This document shows positions 43,656 to 52,656 of a stretch of 64,000 bases of DNA, piece after piece. How positions within the stretch are numbered: position 1 is the stretch's first letter; each line of letters starts with the position of its first letter. The notes beneath the pieces are model-generated. The model saw only the letters and a list, made by a program, of their open reading frames with translations, had not been told where the DNA came from and made no database searches. A program made the position numbers and the translations under genes. This DNA is from Sediminibacterium sp. KACHI17 (GTDB taxonomy: Bacteria; Bacteroidota; Bacteroidia; Chitinophagales; Chitinophagaceae), in NCBI RefSeq assembly GCF_040362915.1, contig NZ_AP029612.1, forward strand, positions 2,852,001-2,916,000, in the 5' to 3' direction.

Positions 43656-44756
43656 CTAACTCAATTGGTATCTCTTCCCCGGCAGTTGAATAATGATATT
43701 CTGTAATTCAAGATTTAGAATCGCAGAAGCCATGGCTGAACTGCTGAGGTTGCTTTTGAGGTAGAGTTCGTCCACATGCATATGTTCACAAGTGGAGAGG
43801 ATGGATACAATGATTTGTTCATTGGGTGTGCATTCGAGGAATAGTTTTTTTTGAGAATTTTTTTTCTTTTTTGGTTCTTGCCAACCCAATGCGCTGACCA
43901 GTTGCTCAGGGCCCGTGAGTATAGTGGCTTTATTTTGAGCGATCAATTGCAAGCATCCACTGCTGCGATGATCGTAGATGCGACCCGGCACGGCAAATAC
44001 ATCACGGTTGTATCCAAAAGCAAGATCAGCAGTGATCATACTCCCGCCTTTTATAGCAGTTTCTATCACGATTGTAGCATCAGAGATTCCCGCGACGATC
44101 CTGTTTCGTTGGGGAAAATGATGTCTGTCAGGTAATGCATCAAACCAGAATTCTGTGAGAAGCCCACCTTGGTCTATCATTTCTCTAGCAAGGGATCTGT
44201 GTACATGCGGATATATAGTTTTGAAACCATGTGCCATCACACCAATGGTAGGAAGTTGATGCTGTAATGCTGATCGATGCGCAATGGCATCGATACCGTG
44301 TGCCAATCCGCTTACGATGATCACATCATAAGGTTGTAAGGTTTTGATCAGTTGTTCAGTTACCATTCTGCCATAGTCGGTTGCATTCCTGCTGCCGATG
44401 ATGCTGATGATCCTGGATGTGTTCAAAGATCTATTGCCTTTGAAGAAAAGAATCAATGGAGGATCGGCACAATTTTTAAGTCGTTGCGGATATTGCTGAT
44501 CAGTAATGAAAAGGATGGAAAGACCATGTTGTGCTATCTTTTTCAGTTCTTGTTCAGACAAATGATGATCTGTGAATTTTTTGATCTTTGCAGCTCTTAT
44601 TTCTCCAATGCCTTCTACTGCTGCGAGCTCTTTTTTTCTGGCCTTGAAAATCGCAGAGGCGGTTCCAAAATATTCGATCAGTTGCTTGGTGAGAATGCTG
44701 CCGATATCGGGTATTCGTGTTAGGGATAATTGATAGATGGTTTCTTCCGTAATCAT
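43656..44756 (-). CDS. dprA: DNA-processing protein DprA
   Basis: The 366-residue protein loads RecA onto incoming single-stranded DNA during natural transformation. An N-terminal helical domain (1-75, with LAAVEGIGEIRAAKI) precedes the Rossmann core: IISIIGSRNATDYGR near 113, IIVSGLAHGIDAIAH near 150, FPQRNRIVAGISDATIVIE near 215 and GSMITADLAFGYNRDVFAVPG near 238. Residues 305-366 form the winged-helix C-terminal domain of longer DprA proteins. This gene alone does not prove competence. Confidence 0.95.
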   Translation of the reverse strand: MITEETIYQLSLTRIPDIGSILTKQLIEYFGTASAIFKARKKELAAVEGIGEIRAAKIKKFTDHHLSEQELKKIAQHGLSILFITDQQYPQRLKNCADPPLILFFKGNRSLNTSRIISIIGSRNATDYGRMVTEQLIKTLQPYDVIIVSGLAHGIDAIAHRSALQHQLPTIGVMAHGFKTIYPHVHRSLAREMIDQGGLLTEFWFDALPDRHHFPQRNRIVAGISDATIVIETAIKGGSMITADLAFGYNRDVFAVPGRIYDHRSSGCLQLIAQNKATILTGPEQLVSALGWQEPKKKKNSQKKLFLECTPNEQIIVSILSTCEHMHVDELYLKSNLSSSAMASAILNLELQNIIIQLPGKRYQLS

Positions 44757-44847
44757 CCGAACAATGTCACCAAAAAAATAATGCGAAAAACAGGTATTTA
44801 TACATAGGGAATTACCTTATTTTACAGATATATATTTTTTATCATTT

Positions 44848-45525
44848 ATGCGCGGTACGTTTTTTTTATTTGTTTTGGTTGTTGCCCTTCAATCGGATGC
44901 TCAGCAGCTGCAATTACCTTTTTCGGTCAAATATTTTTCTGGATCGATTCGATCAACTGATTCATTATTGATCAAAAATGTGGGTAAGAAAAATGGCTTG
45001 GGATTACCTAATTATGAAATTACCATACTTGACACAGCTGCATTGATCAGGCCTTATGAACGAGAACGAGAAAGGGCTGAAAGTATGATTGGATCTGGCT
45101 TTCGATCACATACCATATTCGTGGATTTGAAAAATCAATACCAATATTTTCAATCAGAGCCGATAGGTCTTGATAAATTTTTGGTGCAGGAAAAATATCG
45201 GCAAACAGTATATGATCTGATAAATGATTCCATCTCAGTTTTAGGATATACATGCTACAAAGCGGTTCTAAAGGCTAAACCCGGGAACCAGACTAATAGC
45301 GTAATGTGGTATGCACCTTCCTTGCCATATCCTATTTCTCATTTAGGTTTTAGCGGGTTGCCTGGTCTCGTACTTGCAAGTGAAACTTATAATGGAAAAA
45401 GTAGAGCTGTTTTAATAGCTACAGAAATCAAGACTGAGAAAAGAACGATCGTAAAGCCTTTCAAAGGAAAGCCGGTTACGCAGGAAACTTTTTTTAAAGC
45501 GCTAGAAACCTTAAGAAGAAACTGA
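44848..45525 (+). CDS. GLPGLI family protein
   Basis: The 225-residue secreted protein has a signal peptide (1-18) and the family-defining GFSGLPGLVLASE near residue 167, preceded by VMWYAPSLPYPIS, with Cys-containing VLGYTCYKA near 133. GLPGLI proteins are common in Bacteroidota and have no established function. The gene stands alone on the plus strand and converges with the porE-like gene, leaving only 8 bp between the stop codons. Confidence 0.9.
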   Translation: MRGTFFLFVLVVALQSDAQQLQLPFSVKYFSGSIRSTDSLLIKNVGKKNGLGLPNYEITILDTAALIRPYERERERAESMIGSGFRSHTIFVDLKNQYQYFQSEPIGLDKFLVQEKYRQTVYDLINDSISVLGYTCYKAVLKAKPGNQTNSVMWYAPSLPYPISHLGFSGLPGLVLASETYNGKSRAVLIATEIKTEKRTIVKPFKGKPVTQETFFKALETLRRN

Positions 45526-45533
45526 GTCAATGG

Positions 45534-47447
45534 TTACAAACCTGTAATTGTAAAACTTGTTCTTCTGTTTTTGGCTCTGCCTGTTTCTGTATTATTATCT
45601 GCTACCGGCTTCGTATCTCCATACCCTTTGTACGATAATCGTTCTGTATGGATTCCTTTGCTGATCAAATAATCTACGATCGATTTAGCTCGATTTGTTG
45701 AAAGTGTAAGGTTATCTTTTGCATTACCAATATTATCAGTATGACCACTGATCTCTACTTTTAGTGTTGGGTTATCATTCAGTACTTGAATGAGTTGCGA
45801 CAATTCGGCCAAACCATTCTCCGGTAATGCATAGCTGTTTGATTCAAATAGTATATTGTTGAAGACGAAGCTTTCATTCAGTTTTACAGGCTTTAGTGTG
45901 ATATCTTTTTTGTACACACTATCTGCTTCCTTTTTACTCAGCGCATACAATTCACTGTAAAACAAGTATCCTTTTCTGTTCACCGTGAATGTGTAATCTT
46001 TTCCTGTGGGAAGCGTTATGAAATACTCTCCCAATTCATCCGTTTGTACACGCATCAATACAAGATCATTGTTGTTATCTGTTAATTCAACAGTAGCAGG
46101 TACACCTTTTTGCGTGATCGCATCTGTTACTTTTCCTTTTACATACAAAGTTCTATTGGGTCTGATGTTCGGACGTAATTGAAAAGAATAGAGATCGAGA
46201 TTTCCCCTGCTATCACTCCGATCACTTGCATAGTAAGCAGTGAGTCCATCTGCTGAAACAGCCAGACTCCCTTCATTCTCGATCGTGTTAATGGGATAAC
46301 CTAAATTCTCTGGCTTCCCCCATTCTCCTTTTTCGTTTTTACGCAATACAAATAGATCAGAATTTCCATAGCCGGGTAATCCATCAGAAGTATAGAATAA
46401 TGTTTGGTTGTCGGCGTGAATGAATGGAGAAAACTCATCACCCGCCGAGTTAATCATCGGACCCATGTTAATGGCTTTTCCCCATTTGCCGTTTGGTTGT
46501 CTGAAAGACATGTACAGATCTCTGCCACCATAACCGCCCGGCCGATTACTACTAAAATAGAGCACTCGTTTATCAGGACTAATCGAAGGCGAGCTCTCCC
46601 AAAATTCTGTATTGATCGCAGGACCTAAATTTTCAGGTTCACTCCATCCTTGCGGTGTGTATTGTGAGAGATAAATATCATACCAGCCTAGACCTTGTCC
46701 TGAGAAATCACCGGCGAACAGTAACCATTCGCCATCTTGTGAAACAGTGATGGCCCCTTTTCTGGGTTCTAGGTTGATATCGCCATCAATCAATTGTGCT
46801 TTCCCGAATTTTTTATTGGTGATGGTACTCTGCATAAAATCTTCACGCTGATCACCGGTTCTACGAGTGAATACCAATAAACTATCTGTTACAGTTACTG
46901 ATGGGTAATATTCTGAACGTGGTCCATTAACACTATCACCTAAATTAATCGGTGCAAACTGATAATCCGTTACAGGATGCTTGGCTGCATATTCAATAGC
47001 GAATTGATAGGATTGTTTTCGATAGGCCGCACTCTTTTGACCTCTCTCACTAATGTTTGGGATCGATAAGAATGTATTCACCGCTTTTAGTGCCTCTTCA
47101 AATCTTCCCAATCCTGCAAGATTAATAGAATAGGGTAGGGTATAGATTTTAAAATATTCCGCATCTTTTGCTTGCACTTTTTCATACAAGTTCACGGAAC
47201 GTTGGTATTGTTTCAGTTCACCGAATGCTCCTGCTAATGACAGATATGCATCTAAAAAATTAGAATCAATATTGATGCATTCCAGTAAAACGGGAACGGC
47301 TTCGCGTGTCAGACCATCTTTGAGTAATTGAATGGCATTTTCATAGCGCGCCAAAGCCTTTGGCTTTATTTTATCAGCATCATAGCTCTGTGCATTGAGA
47401 TGCAGACTCAATAATGCAAAAGCCAAAAGGAAGATCGTTTTTTTCAC
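45534..47447 (-). CDS. PorE-like OmpA family protein with TPR, PD40 and CRD domains
   Basis: The 637-residue protein has the domain order known for the type IX secretion component PorE: signal peptide (1-19), TPR-like helices (about 25-140, ALARYENAIQLLKDG and YQRSVNLYEKV), a five-bladed WD40/PD40 propeller (about 175-415, blades ending DGEWLLFAGDF and KRVLYFSSNRPGGYGGRDLY), a carboxypeptidase-regulatory-like domain (about 430-500) and an OmpA peptidoglycan-binding domain (about 530-637, SGHTDNIG and LSTNRAKSIVDYL). I chose GTG 47447 because it starts the signal peptide; the ATG at 47543 overlaps queE. Bacteroidota carry several paralogues, so PorE itself is probable but not proven. Confidence 0.82.
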   Translation of the reverse strand: MKKTIFLLAFALLSLHLNAQSYDADKIKPKALARYENAIQLLKDGLTREAVPVLLECINIDSNFLDAYLSLAGAFGELKQYQRSVNLYEKVQAKDAEYFKIYTLPYSINLAGLGRFEEALKAVNTFLSIPNISERGQKSAAYRKQSYQFAIEYAAKHPVTDYQFAPINLGDSVNGPRSEYYPSVTVTDSLLVFTRRTGDQREDFMQSTITNKKFGKAQLIDGDINLEPRKGAITVSQDGEWLLFAGDFSGQGLGWYDIYLSQYTPQGWSEPENLGPAINTEFWESSPSISPDKRVLYFSSNRPGGYGGRDLYMSFRQPNGKWGKAINMGPMINSAGDEFSPFIHADNQTLFYTSDGLPGYGNSDLFVLRKNEKGEWGKPENLGYPINTIENEGSLAVSADGLTAYYASDRSDSRGNLDLYSFQLRPNIRPNRTLYVKGKVTDAITQKGVPATVELTDNNNDLVLMRVQTDELGEYFITLPTGKDYTFTVNRKGYLFYSELYALSKKEADSVYKKDITLKPVKLNESFVFNNILFESNSYALPENGLAELSQLIQVLNDNPTLKVEISGHTDNIGNAKDNLTLSTNRAKSIVDYLISKGIHTERLSYKGYGDTKPVADNNTETGRAKNRRTSFTITGL

Positions 47448-47497
47448 TGCTGAAAGTTCGTAAAAAAGAGAAGTGCATCTTGTTAAAATTCCCGTGA

Positions 47498-48079
47498 TCA
47501 GGGAACGTTGATGTATTTGTGTGTTTGCAGACTCAATTCCCACTGAGGATTTGCTTTGATATAATCGATGATCAGCGGCAATACTTTTTCTGCTTTATCC
47601 CATTCAGGCTGTAAATACAGTTTACAGTTAGGGTTGACTTGCGCAGCATAGGTTTCAGCCCATTCAAAATCATGTTTGTTGAAAATCACCACTTTCAGTT
47701 CGTGAGCAAGTGGGATGATATCAGGCAACGGTGCTTTGAATTTCTTAGGTGATAAACAGATCCAATCCCAGTCACCACTTAAAGGCGAGGAGCCCGATGT
47801 TTCAATATTGGTTTCAAATCCTTCAGCTTTTAAGGAATGGGTGAGCTCATCAAGCGGATGCATCAAGGGCTCACCACCAGTGATCACTGCTAATCTGCCG
47901 GGATATTTTTTTGCTTCTGCTACAATATCATCAATGGATAGTTGCGGATGTTTGGATGCATCCCAACTGTCTTTCACATCGCACCAAACACAACCAACAT
48001 CACAACCGCCCAAACGAATAAAGTAGGCAGCACGACCCTGATGAAACCCTTCACCTTGCAGGGTGTAGAAGGCTTCCAT
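47498..48079 (-). CDS. queE: 7-carboxy-7-deazaguanine synthase (QueE)
   Basis: The 193-residue radical-SAM enzyme contracts 6-carboxytetrahydropterin to 7-carboxy-7-deazaguanine, a step toward queuosine in tRNA. It opens MEAFYTLQGEGFHQGRAA with the cluster-binding CDVGCVWC near residue 28, ITGGEPLMHP near 66, an ETSGSSPL segment near 93 and LYLQPEW near 155. ATG 48079 is the only possible start, since the frame has no other start codon before a stop at 48134-48136. It is shorter than E. coli QueE but usual for the Bacteroidota type. Confidence 0.93.
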   Translation of the reverse strand: MEAFYTLQGEGFHQGRAAYFIRLGGCDVGCVWCDVKDSWDASKHPQLSIDDIVAEAKKYPGRLAVITGGEPLMHPLDELTHSLKAEGFETNIETSGSSPLSGDWDWICLSPKKFKAPLPDIIPLAHELKVVIFNKHDFEWAETYAAQVNPNCKLYLQPEWDKAEKVLPLIIDYIKANPQWELSLQTHKYINVP

Positions 48080-48131
48080 GACGGGTAAAGTGGTAGTATA
48101 TGTAGTGTTGTTTTTGATATGATTATTTTTT

Positions 48132-48166
48132 GTCTATGGTCCATGGACCCTGGTCTATGATCTATT
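48132..48166. repeat. 7-nt-period array (GWCYATR family, copy 3)
   Basis: Five 7-mers in register run from 48132 to 48166. The folD stop codon (48155-48157) lies inside. The array separates folD from queE. Confidence 0.75.
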
Positions 48167-49039
48167 CACTCTTTGCTCGTATGCCTGCATGGTATTTTTA
48201 AGTAATCCTGCAATGGTCATCAATCCCACACCTCCGGGAACAGGGGTAATGGCAGATGCTTTGGCGGCTACTTCTTCATATGCTACATCACCTTTGATGC
48301 GGAATCCTTTTTTCGCAGTAGGATCTTCAACACGAGTGATGCCAACATCAATGATCACAGCTCCGGGTTTCACCATCTCTGCAGTAACAAATCCGGGTCT
48401 GCCAAGAGCTGCAACGATAATATCGCCTTGTAAACAAAGTTCTTTTAGGTTAGGAGTATGTGAATGACAAACAGTAACGGTACAGTTTCCTTCTTTTACA
48501 TTACTGCTCAGTAATATACTGATGGGGCGACCTACGATATTACTCCTCCCGATCACGATCGCATGTTTACCTTTTGTTTGAACATTGAAATGTTCAAGCA
48601 TTAACATGATGCCGTAAGGTGTTGCCGGAATAAAAGTGGAAAGTCCTTGCACGAGTTTACCTACATTGATCGGGTGAAATCCATCCACATCTTTAGAAGG
48701 GTCGATCGCTTCGATCACTTTTTGTTCACTGATCTGTTTAGGTAATGGCAATTGAACCAGAATACCATCAATGGCAGGGTCGTTATTCAGTGAATGAATG
48801 GTAGATAGCAATGCGGCTTCATCAATATTTTCGGATAGTCTGATCAGGGTAGATTCGAAGCCTGTTTCTTCGCAGTTTTTGACTTTACTCGCCACATAGG
48901 TTTCGCTGGCACCATTATTACCCACTAAAATGGCTGCTAAATGTGGTTTTCGTTTGCCTTCGGCTGCCAACTGAGCGGTTTTGAGTTTGAGGGATTCCTT
49001 AACTGCTGCGGCTGCTATTTTTCCATCTAATACTAACAT
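48155..49039 (-). CDS. folD: Bifunctional methylenetetrahydrofolate dehydrogenase/cyclohydrolase
   Basis: The 294-residue enzyme interconverts methylene-, methenyl- and formyl-tetrahydrofolate, supplying purine synthesis. Evidence: the catalytic Tyr-Lys in ETYVASKVKNCEETG near residue 50, DGILVQLPLPKQ near 92, DPSKDVDGFHPINVGKL near 112, the NADP loop VIGRSNIVGRP near 157 and the C-terminal TPVPGGVGLMTIAGLL near 265. The last codons are in a repeat array. A TACTTTTG box sits 4 bp before the ATG. Confidence 0.96.
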   Translation of the reverse strand: MLVLDGKIAAAAVKESLKLKTAQLAAEGKRKPHLAAILVGNNGASETYVASKVKNCEETGFESTLIRLSENIDEAALLSTIHSLNNDPAIDGILVQLPLPKQISEQKVIEAIDPSKDVDGFHPINVGKLVQGLSTFIPATPYGIMLMLEHFNVQTKGKHAIVIGRSNIVGRPISILLSSNVKEGNCTVTVCHSHTPNLKELCLQGDIIVAALGRPGFVTAEMVKPGAVIIDVGITRVEDPTAKKGFRIKGDVAYEEVAAKASAITPVPGGVGLMTIAGLLKNTMQAYEQRVNRS

Positions 49040-49043
49040 GGCG

Positions 49044-49051
49044 CAAAAGTA
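49044..49051 (-). promoter_or_regulatory. -7 box of folD (TACTTTTG)
   Basis: On the minus strand TACTTTTG ends 4 bp before the ATG. No well-spaced TTG was seen. A leaderless transcript is implied. Confidence 0.4.
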
Positions 49052-49418
49052 TTTAAATGCAACAGGACTTCCCTTTTGTATTGAAAAAAAGAAAACAGAT
49101 TAATTTTTTTCTTAATTATTAAAGGAAATTAACCTTCATTTTTTTTCTACATTGTTCCAATATGATCAAGAAAATAGCTACTTCGTCGATTTTTAGTCCA
49201 ATTTCACCGACCTCAAATTGCGGACTGATGCCCTAAACGTATATTTAAAAAGTATCATATTTATACTTTTTTTGCATAAATGGCTGCTAATCAGCCTTTT
49301 TTTTGCAAATGTTAAAAAAAATAAAAAAATTTTTAACGGTTGAACAAAAACGGCTTATCTTGAAGCTGGAAATTGTTAAAGCCTTTTAACAATTATTCTT
49401 CATTCTAAAATAATACAC
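49052..49418 (+). promoter_or_regulatory. susC leader region with three inverted repeats
   Basis: This A+T-rich gene-free stretch holds three structures: GGCTG/CAGCC with 5-nt loop and eight T (49282-49304); GTTAAAAA with TTTTTAAC (49311-49337); and a perfect 10-bp repeat, AATTGTTAAA and TTTAACAATT around GCCT (49371-49394), only 24 bp before the susC ATG. The first looks like an intrinsic terminator; the last could be an operator or a start-site hairpin. No exact TAnnTTTG box was found here. Confidence 0.5.
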
Positions 49419-52400
49419 ATGAGAAAAAGTCTAACACTGTTAGCTGCTGCATTGCTGTGGACGCTATCCAGCTTTGCGCAAACAGTGGTGGTTCAGGGTC
49501 AGGTTTCAGATGACCGGGGTCCTGTTCCAAATGCCACTATCCAAGAAAAAGGCACAAATAATGCCGCAAGAGCCGATGATCTCGGCAAATTCACACTCAG
49601 AGTAAAGCAGGGAGCAAAAGTTATCGTATCTGCCATCGGTCATGAGACCTATGAGTTTACGGCTAGCTCTGCGTATCAGAACATTCAGATCAAGACCCTC
49701 GCAGGAGAGTTGGAAGAAGTGTTCGTTACGAGTGCATTCGGTGTGAAGAAATCTCAGCGTACCACTCCTTTTAGTTCTCAGGTGGTGAGTTCAGAGCAAT
49801 TGAATGTGATTCGTCAGCCGAATCTGAATAATGCACTTGCCGGTAAAGTAGCCGGTGTTCAGTTCAGAGGTCAGTCATCTGCTAAATTGAATGATCAAGG
49901 TTTCTTACGTATCCGTGGTGGTGGATCATTGAATGATGCGGGAGCTATCTATGTTGTAGATGGTACTATTACCAATTCATTTGATATTAACCCGGATGAT
50001 GTAGAAGATATCACCGTTTTAAAAGGTGCGAATGCTACTGCTTTGTTTGGTAGCCGTGCCGGTAATGGTGCGATCGTTGTTACGACCAAAAAAGGACGTA
50101 AAGTAAAAGGGATCGGTGTAGAAGTAAACCAGTCAGTAACTTTTGATAGAGCTGTTTTTTTACCTCAATATCAAAATGAATATGGTGGTGGCGATGGCCC
50201 ATGGTTAACTTTTAACTATGTAGCCGGTATGCCAACAGAATGGCAGGGATTAAATGGAAAAAGATATCGTGATTTTACGGATGATGCTTCATGGGGTCCT
50301 AAGATTGATGGATCAGAGTATATTCCTTGGTATGCTTTCATTCCCGGACATGCTCGTTCTGGTAAAACAGCCAGTTTTACACCTCAGCCGAATAATGCAA
50401 AAGATTTCTGGAACACAGGCGTTACATCTAATACCAATGTAAGCTTTACACAAAGCAATGGTGCCGGACAAAGTCTGCGTGTTTCTTATACGAATCAGAG
50501 CATCAAGGGTATGTTGGAGAATACAAAATCACTCAGACATAACCTGAATACATCGTTTACGATGGATATGGGTCAGTATATTACTGTTGGAGCAAATTTG
50601 AATTATACCAATCAGCAGATCAGTGGTGATTTTTCTGATGGATATGCCAATAACTCTGCCGGTAACTTCAGTCAGTGGTTTCACCGTGATTTGGATATTG
50701 ATATCATGCGTGAGCTTGCAGGCTTAAAAACACCGATCGGAACATTTGCTTCATGGAACTTCCGTCGTAATCCGGGTTCATGGAGTGCTGCTGCTCCTAG
50801 AAACAGTGTATATGCTGCGAACTACTGGTACAATCCATTTACTTATTTCCAGAATATTGATCTCACTCAAAGAAGAGATCGTTTATATGGAGATCTGAAT
50901 CTGACCGTTAAGTTCTCTAAAAACTTCAGATTTAAAGGTGCGATCCGTAAAGATCAGTTCAATGGTAATGTTGAAAATATAATACCGAATGAACTGGAAC
51001 TTTCTGGTGGACAAACCGGTTTGTTGGCTAGTTATGGAACCAGCAATACTGTAAACAACGAATGGAACTTTGAAGGTGTAGCCACCTATAACCAAACATT
51101 TGGAGATTTGGCCGTAACTGTGAATGCAGGTGCGAACAAATTGAATATTCGTCAAAGAGCTGTTGCAGCTAATACCAATAACGGTTTGAACGTTCCTGGT
51201 TTATATGCGATCAGTAACTCTAAGACAACGCCTACTATTTCAAACACTAGATCTGACCAACAAGCGAATTCATTGTTTGCATTCGGTGATCTGGAGTATA
51301 AGAAATACCTGAGTTTAACTTGGGCTATACGTAATGACTGGTTCTCTACTTTGCCTAAAGGAAATAACTCATTGTTATCTCCATCAGTAGGTGCTTCATT
51401 TGTATTCAGTGAATTCACCAAGAGTGTTAACTGGTTAAGCTTTGGTAAAGTATTTGGTTCATGGGGTAAGAAACCAAAGACCCTCAGTCCATATGCTTTG
51501 AATTTGAATTATGCAGTTAACCCATTATTGTGGGGTTCTAACTTCCTGATGTCAACTCCAAATGCAACTCCGGATGCTAATCTTCGTGGTGCTTTGACCA
51601 CAACATGGGAAGCAGGTTTGGATCTCCGTTTTGCAAAGAACAAGATCCGTATGAACCTTGTGTACTATAATGAAGACAACAGAGATGAGCCATTGGGTGT
51701 AACCGTGAGTGGTGTGAGTGGATTTACTTCTCAAACCATCAACGCTGCACGTGTAACTCGTCAGGGTCTTGAATTAGAATTGGGTGCAAGTATCATTAAG
51801 AGAAAAAATCTTAGCTGGGATGTAAGTAAAACAGTTGCTTACCTCTTAGACAATAAAGTAAAAGCGTTGGCTCCTGGTTTGACCAGCTATACACTTGCCG
51901 GCGGTTCATTTGGTACTCGTTTCGCACGTGCCTTCCACTTTGTTGACAAACAGTGGGGTATGTTAAGAGGCGGTGGTATCAAGCGTAATGCAGAAGGTCA
52001 GCCATTGATCACTACCAACGGTTTCAGTGGTGGTTTAGGTTGGTATCAGGGTGATGCTACCAAAGAGTGGGGTTCTGTTGTACCTAAATTAACAGGTGGT
52101 TTCCAAAACTTTGTTACCTACAAGAATTGGAACTTAGGCCTCACATTTGATTATCAGGTAGGTGGTAAATTCTTCTCTCTGTCTGAGCAGTGGGGAACGT
52201 TCTCTGGTCTGTTAGCTTCTACAGCAGGTAAGAATGATAAAGGCAATCCTATCCGTGACCCTGTTGCTTCAGGTGGTGGTGTACGCGTGAGAGGTGTTGA
52301 TGCCGCTGACGGAAAAACACCAGTAGATGTATATGTAGATGCGTATGATTATTTCCACCAATTCTACTATCAGCAAATTGCAGAACCTTTCGTTCATGAC

Positions 52401-52637
52401 CTCACATTTGTGAAGCTGCGTGAATTGAGTTTAGGTTATGCGATCCCTACTCAAAAATTGGGTAAGCTGGGTAAAGTGTTCCAGGGTGCATCTGTTTCTG
52501 TGATCGCTCGTAACCTGTTCTTTATCTATCGTGATACTAAGAACTTCGATCCATCAGAGATCAGTGGTGTATTCGGTGAAGATGGTAACCTGCCTGGTTC
52601 ACGTTCTGTTGGTTTCAACTTAAAACTTAATTTCTAA
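49419..52637 (+). CDS. SusC/RagA-type TonB-linked outer-membrane transporter
   Basis: The 1072-residue protein has a signal peptide (1-20), a carboxypeptidase-regulatory-like domain (about 22-95, VQGQVSDDRGPVPNATIQEKG), and then the plug with LNNALAGKVAGVQFRGQSS near 142, FLRIRGGGSLN near 164 and VLKGANATALFGSRAGNGAI near 203. The C-terminal barrel ends in GFNLKLNF. Such proteins import glycans, peptides or other ligands across the outer membrane using TonB energy, with SusD as the lid. The regulatory-like domain and barrel are complete. No hydrolase, sensor or anti-sigma gene flanks it, so the ligand is unknown. Confidence 0.95.
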   Translation: MRKSLTLLAAALLWTLSSFAQTVVVQGQVSDDRGPVPNATIQEKGTNNAARADDLGKFTLRVKQGAKVIVSAIGHETYEFTASSAYQNIQIKTLAGELEEVFVTSAFGVKKSQRTTPFSSQVVSSEQLNVIRQPNLNNALAGKVAGVQFRGQSSAKLNDQGFLRIRGGGSLNDAGAIYVVDGTITNSFDINPDDVEDITVLKGANATALFGSRAGNGAIVVTTKKGRKVKGIGVEVNQSVTFDRAVFLPQYQNEYGGGDGPWLTFNYVAGMPTEWQGLNGKRYRDFTDDASWGPKIDGSEYIPWYAFIPGHARSGKTASFTPQPNNAKDFWNTGVTSNTNVSFTQSNGAGQSLRVSYTNQSIKGMLENTKSLRHNLNTSFTMDMGQYITVGANLNYTNQQISGDFSDGYANNSAGNFSQWFHRDLDIDIMRELAGLKTPIGTFASWNFRRNPGSWSAAAPRNSVYAANYWYNPFTYFQNIDLTQRRDRLYGDLNLTVKFSKNFRFKGAIRKDQFNGNVENIIPNELELSGGQTGLLASYGTSNTVNNEWNFEGVATYNQTFGDLAVTVNAGANKLNIRQRAVAANTNNGLNVPGLYAISNSKTTPTISNTRSDQQANSLFAFGDLEYKKYLSLTWAIRNDWFSTLPKGNNSLLSPSVGASFVFSEFTKSVNWLSFGKVFGSWGKKPKTLSPYALNLNYAVNPLLWGSNFLMSTPNATPDANLRGALTTTWEAGLDLRFAKNKIRMNLVYYNEDNRDEPLGVTVSGVSGFTSQTINAARVTRQGLELELGASIIKRKNLSWDVSKTVAYLLDNKVKALAPGLTSYTLAGGSFGTRFARAFHFVDKQWGMLRGGGIKRNAEGQPLITTNGFSGGLGWYQGDATKEWGSVVPKLTGGFQNFVTYKNWNLGLTFDYQVGGKFFSLSEQWGTFSGLLASTAGKNDKGNPIRDPVASGGGVRVRGVDAADGKTPVDVYVDAYDYFHQFYYQQIAEPFVHDLTFVKLRELSLGYAIPTQKLGKLGKVFQGASVSVIARNLFFIYRDTKNFDPSEISGVFGEDGNLPGSRSVGFNLKLNF

Positions 52638-52656
52638 AACCCTTAAATCATTTAAT

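Noticed and set aside
47448..47543. Longer N-terminus for the PorE-like protein
   Set aside because: The extension overlaps queE and would bury the signal peptide that begins at GTG 47447.
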